Origin: Nocardia abscessus
Lineage (GTDB): Bacteria; Actinomycetota; Actinomycetes; Mycobacteriales; Mycobacteriaceae
DNA length: 64,000 nucleotides
NCBI RefSeq assembly: GCF_015477775.1
Contig: NZ_JADLQO010000002.1
Span: forward strand, 620,001-684,000
Direction: 5' to 3'
Shown here: positions 54,103-61,875 of the stretch, piece after piece
Position numbering within the stretch: position 1 is the stretch's first letter
Layout: each line of letters opens with the position of its first letter
Notes under the pieces: model-generated
The model's input: the letters and a program-made list of their open reading frames with translations, nothing else
Databases searched by the model: none
Told to the model about the DNA's origin: nothing
Program-made: the position numbers and the translations under genes

Positions 54103-54302
54103 TCGCTCCCGCTCGGCACGCCGGTGCACTTGTTCGATCGGCACCCCCTCCAACACGATTCGGCACCGCTGCGCCAATGCCTGCGATTCGGCGACGCGCG
54201 CCGGTTCACCTGTACAGCTTCCGGGTAGGTGCGATCGGAGGCCATGGAGGCCCCCACCGCATCACCACCACCACACCGAAGAATTTCCTACGCGCACGGA
54301 TC

Positions 54303-54378
54303 GCGAAACGGACGAAACCGGAGTCGGGACTCGTTGCCGCGGTGGCGATGACGGGGACCTAATGGAAAGTGCCGGGCC
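54303..54378 (+). promoter_or_regulatory. Conserved leader element, copy 1
   Basis: The 76 nt here align with copies at 55007 and 57681: A-rich GAAACGGAC, then CGTTGCC, then TAATGGA and CCGGGC in the same spacing, with one deletion. It leads into the one-repeat TIG gene. Confidence 0.6.
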
Positions 54379-54682
54379 ACAGAGTGAGTCGGGGCACCTC
54401 CCGGTGCAGAGGAAGAATCTCCACAGAACCAGGAGGCATCGCCCCACAATCACTTCCATCTCCCCGACCTCGGGCCCCACTACGGGAGGCAACAGCGTCA
54501 CGATCTCCGGCGCCGGGTTCACCGGTCCGCTGACCGTGCGGTTCGGCAGCACCGCGACGACCTTCACCATCGACTCCGCGACGCAGATCACGGCTGTCGC
54601 GCCGGGCGGGTCCGGAGCCATGCAGGTAACTGTCACCGGCTCGGGCGGTACCAGTAACGGCCTCACCTACACCTACGTCTGA
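54362..54682 (+). CDS. Single-repeat TIG/IPT protein, possibly decayed
   Basis: 106 codons. Residues 29-106 form one TIG (immunoglobulin-like) repeat, PTITSISPTSGPTTGG... ending SNGLTYTYV, nearly the same as repeat 1 of the giant protein at 57822. At the site equal to the giant gene's start (after AGGAGG) the ATG is CGC, so initiation must come from ATG 54362, whose N-terminal 28 residues are leader-derived. It may be a truncated relic or a single-domain version. No signal peptide. Confidence 0.6.
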   Translation: MESAGPQSESGHLPVQRKNLHRTRRHRPTITSISPTSGPTTGGNSVTISGAGFTGPLTVRFGSTATTFTIDSATQITAVAPGGSGAMQVTVTGSGGTSNGLTYTYV

Positions 54683-54696
54683 TCGAGGCAGTTCGC

Positions 54697-54726
54697 GGGC
54701 CGTCGCCGGAATTCCGGCGACGGCCC
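54697..54726 (+). terminator. Perfect 30-nt palindrome after the small TIG gene
   Basis: Two 15-nt complementary halves beginning GGGCCGTCGCCGG, centred on AATT, 15 bp after the stop. A similar stem follows the giant TIG gene. Confidence 0.7.
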
Positions 54727-54760
54727 AGTCGTCTGCGCACCCTCGTCTGCGTACCCTCGG

Positions 54761-54800
54761 CTGCTCGGCTGCTCGGCTGCTCGGCTGCTCGGCTGCTCGG
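54761..54800. repeat. Five tandem CTGCTCGG units
   Basis: An 8-bp unit repeated five times perfectly, with a further CTCGG before it and CTGA after it. It lies in the noncoding stretch between the small TIG gene and the amidase. Confidence 0.9.
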
Positions 54801-55006
54801 CTGAGCTCGTAAGCCGCTGCCCAGCCGACGGACTCGCAGTGCAGTGACGGGCACTGTGCACGAGCGGGTTCCGTTCCTCAGCGCCCTCGGCCGAAGTCAC
54901 CGCGACGGGCTCCGGTCGGCGACGCCCCCGAGAACTGCGCTGCAACAAGGCCGGACGATGCGCTCGCGCCGGAGCACCCCCCACTGGTCAATTCGTGGCA
55001 ACAATC

Positions 55007-55083
55007 TGGAAAACGGACAAAAACGGATCACCCGACGCGTTGCCGAGGGGCTGATCCTGGGGGATAACGGAGTTAACCGGGCT
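55007..55083 (+). promoter_or_regulatory. Conserved leader element, copy 2
   Basis: 77 nt that align without gaps to copy 3 at about three quarters identity by hand. Contains the near-tandem AAAACGGACA AAAACGGATC, then CGTTGCC and the start of a CCGGG...CCCGG stem closed at about 55110. It precedes the 48-codon ORF and the amidase gene. Confidence 0.65.
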
Positions 55084-55140
55084 ACCACCAACTTCGGGAA
55101 TCCCCGGTAATGAGGAACCAGCAAACAGAGAGGCAGCGAC

Positions 55141-55287
55141 ATGCCTACTTTCCTCTCCCCGTCCTCGGGACACATCTGGTGGGCTCCTCGCGTCACGGTG
55201 ACCGCCGTTCCGGCGGGTGACACCGCTCCGGTACGCGCGGCAGCGCGACACCACGAACCCTCCTCCTTCGCACACGGGTTCAACTAG
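55141..55287 (+). CDS. 48-residue ORF with a TIG-like start
   Basis: ATG 55141 is 7 bp after GAGAGG. The peptide begins MPTFLSPSSGHIWWAP, whose first ten residues resemble MPTITSLSPTSG of the giant TIG protein, then runs on unlike TIG and ends GFN. It follows leader copy 2 exactly as the TIG genes follow copies 1 and 3. It could be a true small protein or what remains of a TIG gene. Confidence 0.45.
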   Translation: MPTFLSPSSGHIWWAPRVTVTAVPAGDTAPVRAAARHHEPSSFAHGFN

Positions 55288-55443
55288 ACCCGGGGTTCGT
55301 CCCCGAATCCGACGTCACGACGCGCTTCCACTCGCGGGGCCGACTTCCTACCAGGTGCAGTCCGGCTTCCCGCCTTCCCAGTCCGACCCATTCGCGGCGA
55401 CCGATACTCGCCGCACCCGATCCGATTCATCGGGAGGCACGAA

Positions 55444-56514
55444 ATGATGCCACCGGAGTACACCGAACTCGATCACACAGGCGCCTCGGGGTCCTCGCGC
55501 CACGGCGCGCGGATCACCAACTTCCTGCTGCACACCCAGGAAGGAGACGGCACGGCCGAGAGCCTGGCCGCCTATCTCAACGATCCGGGTCACGGAGTCA
55601 GCTACCACTACACCGTGCGCGATGGCATCGTGTGCGATGTCGTCGACACCGACCTCGCGAGTTGGTCGGTACTGGACGCGAATCCGTACACGATCAATCT
55701 GTGCTTCGCCGGAAGCCGCGCCGGATGGGGGCCGGACGACTGGGCACAGGTCGACGGAGACATCCGGATCGCCGCATGGCTGGCCGTACAGGACGCGACG
55801 AAGTACGGCTTCGCCGCCGATGTCATCGCGCCGCCCTATCAGCAGCGCGAGGGCCTGAGCGACCACCATTACGTAACCGAATGCCTCGGCATCGGCACGC
55901 ACACCGACGTGGGCTTCAACTTCCCGTGGGCCCGGTTCATGGGTTACGTCCGCGAATACGCCTCCGGCACGTCTACCGCATCGCCGCCGAGCGCGATCGA
56001 GGATACCTACGCCCTGAATCCCTGGCTCGGCGAACGAATCACCGGCGGCGAATCCGTGACCCCCGACAAAGTGGGCCGATACGCCCAATTCGCGCACGGC
56101 TATATCTACTGGCATCCCACGACCGGCGCACACCCGATCCCCCACACGTTGTGGTCGAAGTTCGGCGAGTTGGGCTGGGAAGCGGGCCCGCTCGGCTATC
56201 CCGTCACCGACTGCACCGTGCTCACCGATCCCGGCGGCCTGGAGTGGGGGGAGGTCCAGGGCTTCCAGGGCGGCGCCCTGTACCGCCGTGACGGCACGAA
56301 GACCTACTGGATGCACGGTGCGATCCGCGACCGCTGGAACCGCAGCGGCTCCGAGAACGGCCGCCTCGGCTGGCCGATCTCCGACGAGATCCCCTGGGAC
56401 ACCGGTACCTACCAGAACTTCGAGAACGGTCTCGTCTATTGGACACCGCGCCAGACCTTGGCCACGGTGACCGCCGACGGCATCGATGAGCCCCTGCACG
56501 ATCCGCACAACTGA
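55444..56514 (+). CDS. Endolysin-like N-acetylmuramoyl-L-alanine amidase with LGFP repeats
   Basis: 356 residues. Residues 15-175 are an amidase-2/PGRP zinc domain: zinc His30 in TNFLLHTQEG, HGVSYHY, and the second side GIGTHTDVGFNFPW. From about 195 to 350 there are LGFP repeats (LGYPVTD, LGWPISDE) that bind the arabinogalactan/mycolate wall. There is no signal peptide, as in phage endolysins that leave through holins. CGGGAGG precedes ATG 55444. Followed by three small membrane proteins in tight order. Confidence 0.85.
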   Translation: MMPPEYTELDHTGASGSSRHGARITNFLLHTQEGDGTAESLAAYLNDPGHGVSYHYTVRDGIVCDVVDTDLASWSVLDANPYTINLCFAGSRAGWGPDDWAQVDGDIRIAAWLAVQDATKYGFAADVIAPPYQQREGLSDHHYVTECLGIGTHTDVGFNFPWARFMGYVREYASGTSTASPPSAIEDTYALNPWLGERITGGESVTPDKVGRYAQFAHGYIYWHPTTGAHPIPHTLWSKFGELGWEAGPLGYPVTDCTVLTDPGGLEWGEVQGFQGGALYRRDGTKTYWMHGAIRDRWNRSGSENGRLGWPISDEIPWDTGTYQNFENGLVYWTPRQTLATVTADGIDEPLHDPHN

Positions 56515-56528
56515 GAAAGGGAAAACCG

Positions 56529-56750
56529 ATGAACAAAGTAATCACCATCCTGCGCAGTGAGCCCGTCCGGGCCTTGTTGTACCCGCTCCTGGTAGCGCTG
56601 ATCGGGTACGGCGTCACCAAAGGCATCGTCTCGTCCGACCTGTCCGGATTCGTCCTGGCCGTCGTCGCGGCGGCGCTGGGCCTGCCCGCGGTCGAGTCGG
56701 CGCGCCACCGGGTGAGCCCCGCGCCACCCGACAGCGGTGAACCAGCATGA
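56529..56750 (+). CDS. Holin-like small membrane protein
   Basis: 73 residues with two hydrophobic segments (ALLYPLLVALIGYGV and GFVLAVVAAALGLPAV) and a charged C-terminus, the size and topology of class II actinophage holins. It starts 14 bp after the amidase stop, behind GAAAGGGAAAA, and overlaps the next ATG by 4 nt. Confidence 0.65.
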   Translation: MNKVITILRSEPVRALLYPLLVALIGYGVTKGIVSSDLSGFVLAVVAAALGLPAVESARHRVSPAPPDSGEPA

Positions 56751-57184
56751 AAGCCCCGAAAGAGAAGACGCGCCACGACCCCTTCGAAGTGGTGCTGTGC
56801 GCCGTCTTCGGCGTCTCGATGCTGTTGCAGTGGATCTACGGCCCGCCGACGGGTTCGGCGACCGCGGCCATGCCATCGGGATTCCGCGCGTTGTGGCTGG
56901 CCCTCATGCTGATCGGTTGTGCCGCGACGCTGGTCGGCCTGTTCGCCCGGCGCGTCTGGGGTTATCTGGTCGAGCAGGTCGGCTTGGGGGCGCTCGGCTG
57001 GTCGCTGGTGGCCTTCGGTGCGCAACTGCTGCTGTTGCAGATCCAGCACCGAACCCTTGGTCCAGCCACTGTTCTGGGAGGTCCGCTCCCCATCGCGTTG
57101 GGTGTCGCGTTCCTGTGGAAGCGCCGACAGGTGCTGCAGGACGTCCGGACGCTGCACGCGGTGAAGGCTCGGGAGGCGTCATGA
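56747..57184 (+). CDS. Four-helix membrane protein of the lysis-like module
   Basis: 145 residues with four predicted membrane helices (VVLCAVFGVSMLLQWIYG; ALWLALMLIGCAATLVGLF; GALGWSLVAFGAQLLLL; PLPIALGVAFLW) and a Lys/Arg-rich start and end. Not a recognised family. ATGA overlaps on both sides tie it to the flanking holin-like genes. Confidence 0.6.
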   Translation: MKAPKEKTRHDPFEVVLCAVFGVSMLLQWIYGPPTGSATAAMPSGFRALWLALMLIGCAATLVGLFARRVWGYLVEQVGLGALGWSLVAFGAQLLLLQIQHRTLGPATVLGGPLPIALGVAFLWKRRQVLQDVRTLHAVKAREAS

Positions 57185-57486
57185 ACGTGATCCAGCAGTC
57201 GCCGATCTTCGCGGCGCTTGTGCTCATCGCCAGCTCGTCGGTCCTCTCGGCGGCAGTGACGGCGTGGTTCAAGCGCGGCGACGTCGACGCCACCATGACG
57301 AAGACGAAGGCCGACGCCGCGAAAGTACTGAGTGACCTCGCCATTTCACAGACGCAGCAGATGTCCGAGCAGATGGGCGAGTTCCGTATGGCGCTGCGGG
57401 TGCACCGGGAATGGGATCGGAAGATGGTGACCCGGGCACGGCAGGCGGGCATCGAATTCGACGACCCACCCGAACTGTTCCTGTGA
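57181..57486 (+). CDS. Holin-like protein with one membrane helix and coiled coil
   Basis: 101 residues: an N-terminal membrane segment (FAALVLIASSSVLSAAV) followed by a charged amphipathic helix with heptads (KTKADAAKVLSDLAISQTQQ). Holin partners and phage anti-holin or tape-associated proteins can look so. It overlaps the preceding gene by 4 nt; translation is coupled. Confidence 0.6.
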   Translation: MNVIQQSPIFAALVLIASSSVLSAAVTAWFKRGDVDATMTKTKADAAKVLSDLAISQTQQMSEQMGEFRMALRVHREWDRKMVTRARQAGIEFDDPPELFL

Positions 57487-57680
57487 CGCGGGTAGACCCC
57501 TCGATGACGGGACGCTGACGGACGTTCCGGTTGGTCGCCAATCGTTCGCCGGCACCACAGGTCTCGGCGGGCTGCCCGCTCAGCGGGTCCCCGAAGGCGA
57601 CGGCGTGCCGCCGCCGAAAACACCGCTGCCGCAACGCCTGCCAGGACGTTCGTGCCGCAACCCGCCACACCGTTGCCAAA

Positions 57681-57757
57681 TCGAAAACGGACCAAAACGG
57701 ATCGCGAGACACGTTGCCAGGCACCGATTCAAGGGAGTTAATGGAGATAGCCGGGCT
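57681..57757 (+). promoter_or_regulatory. Conserved leader element, copy 3
   Basis: 77 nt containing AAAACGGACC AAAACGGATC in tandem, CGTTGCC, TTAATGGA and CCGGGC. It is followed, as in copy 1, by a CCGGG...CCCGG stem and CGGTGCAGAGGAA before the AGGAGG of the giant TIG gene. The transcript leader is about 140 nt or more. Confidence 0.65.
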
Positions 57758-57821
57758 GCTGAACAGCGGCGGGCGCCCCCCGGTGCAGAGGAATCATCAC
57801 CACGGCGACAAGGAGGCAGTC

Positions 57822-60800
57822 ATGCCTACCATCACTTCCCTCTCCCCGACCTCAGGACCGACCACGGGGGGAACCAGCGTCACGATCACCGGTACCGGCT
57901 TCGGCGGTCCCACGACGGTGCGGTTCGGCAGTACCGCGACCACTTTCACTCTCGACTCCCCCACCCAGATCACGGCCATCGCCCCGGCCGGTTCGGTGGG
58001 TACGGTGCAGGTCACCGTCACCAACGCGGGCGGAACCAGCAACGGCCTGCCCTACACCTATGTTCCGGTGCCCGCGCTGAACAGCATCAACCCCAACCAG
58101 GGCTCCACCGGTGGCGGGACGACGGTCACCCTCACCGGCTCGGGCTTCACCGGCGCCACCGCGGTCAATTTCGGCAGCACACCGGCGACTTCGTTCACCG
58201 TCAACTCCGACACCCAGATCACGGCTGTCACTCCTGCCGGAACAGGGATCGTGCCGGTCACGGTCACCGGCCCGGGTGGTACCAGCGGTGCGGTGCCGTT
58301 CATCTACGTAGTCGTACCTACGATCACCGCCATTTCGCCCACCGCCGGTCCGGCTTCGGGCGGTAACACCGTCACCATCACCGGCACCGGGTTCACCGGT
58401 CCGCTGACCGTCCGGTTCGGCAACACCGCAACCATTTTCACGGTCAACTCCCCCACGCAGATCACCGCCATCGCGCCTCCGGGAACCGGCAGCGTGCAGG
58501 TCACGGTCACCGGCTCGGGTGGAACCAGCAACGGCGTCACCTACACCTATGCCGGTGTCCCCGCGCTGACCGCCATCGCGCCCAATACCGGCCCGACCAC
58601 CGGCGGGACGACAGTCGTCATCACCGGAACGGGCCTGTCGACCGCCACCGCGGTCAACTTCGGTGCCACACCGGCAACCTCGTTCATCGTCAATTCCGAC
58701 ACGCAGATCACGGCTGTCACTCCTGCCGGAACGGGGACCGTGCAAGTCACCGTCACCACCCCTGGCGGAACCAGCAACGGAGTCGCCTTCACCTATGTGG
58801 CGGTGCCGGCTCTGACGACGCTGGTGCCGAACGCCGGTCCGGTCACCGGCGGGACGACGGTCGTCATCACGGGAACGAATCTGACGGGAGCGACTGCCGT
58901 CAACTTCGGCGCCACACCGGCGAGCTCGTTCACGGTCAACTCGGCCACTCAGATCACGGCGGTCGCGCCGGCCGGGACCGGGACCGTTCAGGTCACCGTC
59001 ACCACCCCGGGCGGAACCAGCAATGGCCTCCCGTTCACCTATATTCCGGTGCCCGCCATCACCGCGGTGGTGCCGAACGCCGGTCCGGTCACCGGCGGCA
59101 CAACGGTCGTCATCACCGGAACCGGACTCACCGGAGCGACCGCGGTCAACTTCGGCGCCACACCGGCAGCCTCGTTCACCGTCAACTCCGACACCCAGAT
59201 CACCGCCACCGCTCCCGCGGGGACCGGGACCGTTCAGGTCACCGTCACCACCGCGGGCGGAACCAGCAACGGCGTCGCCTACACCTACGTCGCGGTACCC
59301 GCCATCACCACGGTGGTGCCGAGCGTAGGACCGGTCACCGGCGGCACAACGGTCGTCATCACCGGAACCGGACTCACCGGAGCGACCGCGGTCAACTTCG
59401 GCGCCACACCGGCGACCTCGTTCACCGTCAACTCCGACACCCAGATCACCGCCACCGCTCCCGCGGGGACCGGGACCGTTCAGGTCACCGTCACCACCGC
59501 GGGCGGAACCAGCAACGGCGTCGCCTACACCTACGTCGCGGTGCCCACTGTCACCGCGGTGGTACCGAACGCAGGCGTGGAAGCAGGCGGAACGACGGTC
59601 GTCGTCACCGGCACCGGACTGACCGGAGCGACCGCGGTGAACTTCGGTGCCACACCGGCGACCTCGTTCACCGTCAACTCCGACACCCAGATCACCGCCG
59701 TCGCCCCGGCGGGAACCGGAACCGTGCAGCTCACCGTCACCACCCCGGGCGGAACCAGCAGCGGCGTCGCCTACACCTACATTCCGGTGCCCGCCGTGAC
59801 CGCGGTGGTGCCGAATGTGGGCCCGGCGACCGGCGGTACGACGGTGATCATCACCGGAACCGGACTGACCGGAGCGACCGCGGTGAACTTCGGTGCCACA
59901 CCGGCGACCTCGTTCACGGTCGACTCCGCCACCCAGATCACGGCCATCGTTCCCGCGGGGACCGGTACCGTGCAGCTCACCGTCACCACCCCGGGCGGAA
60001 CCAGTAGCGGCGTCGCCTACACCTACATCGCGGTTCCCACCCTGGCCGCGCTGGTGCCGAACGTGGGGACGGAATCGGGCGGGACGACCGTTGTCCTCAC
60101 CGGCACGGGACTGACCGGCGCCACAGCGGTGAACTTCGGTGCCACACCGGCGACCTCGTTCACCGTCGACTCCGCCACCCAGATCACCGCCGTCGCCCCG
60201 GCGGGAACCGGAACGGTGCTGGTCACGGCGACCACGGCCGGCGGAACCAGTAACGGTCTCGCCTACACCTACGTTCCGGTACCCACGCTCATCACGGACG
60301 TTCCGAATGTGGGCCCGGTAGCGGGAGGGACGATCGTCGTCCTCACCGGGACCGGTCTGTCCACTACCTCCGCGGTGAACTTCGGTGCCACACCGGCGAC
60401 CTCGTTCATCGTCGGTTCCGACACGCAGGTCACGGCCGTCGCCCCGGCGGGGACCGGGACCGTGCAGGTGACGGCGACCACCGCGGGCGGCACCAGTAAC
60501 GGCGTGGCCTACACCTACGTCGCGCTTCCCACCCTCACGACCCCGGTTCCGAATCTGGGTTCGGTCTCCGGCGGCACGACAGTCGTCCTCACCGGAACAA
60601 ACCTGAGCGGTACCACAGCGGTGAACTTCGGCGCCACACCGGCGACCTCGTTCACCGTGGACTCACCCACTCAGATCACCGCCGTCGCCCCGGCGGGAAC
60701 CGGAATCGTGCAGATCACCGCTACCAGCCCGGGCGGGACCAGCAACGGCGTCCTCTACACCTACGTCGCGGTCCCCACCCTCGCCACAGCGGTTCCGAAC

Positions 60801-61754
60801 GTGGGCTCGGAATTGGGCGGAACAACGGTTGTCCTCACCGGCACGGGATTGACCGGCGTCACGGCGGTCGACTTCGGTGCAACACCGGCGACCTCGTTCA
60901 CGGTCGACTCCGCCACCCAGATCACCGCCGTCGCCCCGGCGGGAACCGGGACCGTTCAGGTCACCGCCACGACTGCGGGCGGAACCAGCAACGGTGTCGC
61001 CTACACCTACATCGCGGTTCCCACCCTGGCCGTAGCGGTTCCGAGCGTGGGTCCGGCCTCGGGCGGAACGACGGTCGTGCTCACCGGAACGGACCTGACC
61101 GGAACGACAGCGGTGAACTTCGGCGCCACACCAGCGGCCTCGTTCACCGTCGACTCGGCTACCCAGGTAACCGCCGTGGCACCCGCGGGCACCGGAGTCG
61201 TGCAGGTCACCGCCACCACCTCCGGCGGAACCAGCAACGGCGTCGCCTACACCTATCTCGCGGCGCCCAGCTTGACCGCCTTGCTTCCGAACGTGGGCCT
61301 GGAAGCGGGCGGAACGATCGTCATCCTCACCGGGACGGACCTGAACGGTACGACCGCGGTGAACTTCGGCGCCACGCCGGCGGCGTCGTTCACGATCAAC
61401 TCACCGACTCAGATCACCGCCGTAGCGCCCGCCGGGACCGGTACGGTGCAAGTCACCGCCACCACCTCCGGCGGAACCAGCAACGGCCTCGCCTACACGT
61501 ACATCGCGGTACCCACACTGGCGGTTGTACTTCCGAATGTAGGACCGGCAGCCGGCGGAACGACAGTGGTCCTCACCGGGACCGACCTGACAGGCACCAC
61601 CGCCGTCGACTTCGGCGGCACACCGGCAACCTCGTTCACCGTCGACTCCGCAACACAGATCACCGCCGTCACTCCCGCCGGAACGGGAACAGTGCAAATC
61701 ACCGCAACCACTTCCGGAGGAACCAGTAATGGTCTCCCATTCATCTACATCTGA
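57822..61754 (+). CDS. Giant protein of 16 tandem TIG/IPT repeats
   Basis: 1310 residues consisting only of 16 repeats of about 82 residues, each a TIG/IPT immunoglobulin-like fold with the pattern P..GP..GGT.V.ITGT.L.GAT.VNFG..PA.SF.V.S.TQITA..PAGTG.VQVT.T..GG.SNG..YTY. No signal peptide, anchor or catalytic domain. ATG 57822 is 6 bp after AGGAGG. An in-frame ATG 57741 lies inside the leader and is less likely. TIG arrays occur in phage tail and adhesin proteins. Neighbouring holin/endolysin-like genes suggest non-Sec release. Surface or extracellular role is inferred. Confidence 0.85.
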   Translation: MPTITSLSPTSGPTTGGTSVTITGTGFGGPTTVRFGSTATTFTLDSPTQITAIAPAGSVGTVQVTVTNAGGTSNGLPYTYVPVPALNSINPNQGSTGGGTTVTLTGSGFTGATAVNFGSTPATSFTVNSDTQITAVTPAGTGIVPVTVTGPGGTSGAVPFIYVVVPTITAISPTAGPASGGNTVTITGTGFTGPLTVRFGNTATIFTVNSPTQITAIAPPGTGSVQVTVTGSGGTSNGVTYTYAGVPALTAIAPNTGPTTGGTTVVITGTGLSTATAVNFGATPATSFIVNSDTQITAVTPAGTGTVQVTVTTPGGTSNGVAFTYVAVPALTTLVPNAGPVTGGTTVVITGTNLTGATAVNFGATPASSFTVNSATQITAVAPAGTGTVQVTVTTPGGTSNGLPFTYIPVPAITAVVPNAGPVTGGTTVVITGTGLTGATAVNFGATPAASFTVNSDTQITATAPAGTGTVQVTVTTAGGTSNGVAYTYVAVPAITTVVPSVGPVTGGTTVVITGTGLTGATAVNFGATPATSFTVNSDTQITATAPAGTGTVQVTVTTAGGTSNGVAYTYVAVPTVTAVVPNAGVEAGGTTVVVTGTGLTGATAVNFGATPATSFTVNSDTQITAVAPAGTGTVQLTVTTPGGTSSGVAYTYIPVPAVTAVVPNVGPATGGTTVIITGTGLTGATAVNFGATPATSFTVDSATQITAIVPAGTGTVQLTVTTPGGTSSGVAYTYIAVPTLAALVPNVGTESGGTTVVLTGTGLTGATAVNFGATPATSFTVDSATQITAVAPAGTGTVLVTATTAGGTSNGLAYTYVPVPTLITDVPNVGPVAGGTIVVLTGTGLSTTSAVNFGATPATSFIVGSDTQVTAVAPAGTGTVQVTATTAGGTSNGVAYTYVALPTLTTPVPNLGSVSGGTTVVLTGTNLSGTTAVNFGATPATSFTVDSPTQITAVAPAGTGIVQITATSPGGTSNGVLYTYVAVPTLATAVPNVGSELGGTTVVLTGTGLTGVTAVDFGATPATSFTVDSATQITAVAPAGTGTVQVTATTAGGTSNGVAYTYIAVPTLAVAVPSVGPASGGTTVVLTGTDLTGTTAVNFGATPAASFTVDSATQVTAVAPAGTGVVQVTATTSGGTSNGVAYTYLAAPSLTALLPNVGLEAGGTIVILTGTDLNGTTAVNFGATPAASFTINSPTQITAVAPAGTGTVQVTATTSGGTSNGLAYTYIAVPTLAVVLPNVGPAAGGTTVVLTGTDLTGTTAVDFGGTPATSFTVDSATQITAVTPAGTGTVQITATTSGGTSNGLPFIYI
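57825..61751 (+). repeat. Sixteen ~246-bp coding tandem repeats
   Basis: Unit starts can be followed by VP.LT..VPN.G. Units 6 and 7 (about 59050-59540) share stretches of well over 100 identical bases; outer units are more diverged. Such homogenised arrays change copy number by recombination. Confidence 0.88.
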
Positions 61755-61766
61755 CGGCTGATGCGG

Positions 61767-61800
61767 CTGGGCCGTCGGCAGGCTTTTGCCGGCGGCCCAG
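61767..61800 (+). terminator. Terminator of the giant TIG gene
   Basis: CTGGGCCGTCGGCAGGC pairs with GCCGGCGGCCCAG across TTTT, followed by TTTCG. It begins 13 bp after the stop. Confidence 0.8.
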
Positions 61801-61875
61801 TTTCGTTGCGGTCGAGCCGATACAACAGAGTCTTCGTCACCGTCGACGGAGGCTGCAGGGGTAAGGGGGTTTTCG

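Noticed and set aside
55007..55110. Leader copies as c-di-GMP, c-di-AMP or B12 riboswitch
   Set aside because: The invariant core sequences of those classes as I know them are absent; left as an unassigned element.
57531..57821. Extension of the giant TIG protein upstream to 57531 or 57741
   Set aside because: It would translate the conserved leader; copy 2 has ACG at the 57741 ATG position, and AGGAGG directly precedes ATG 57822.
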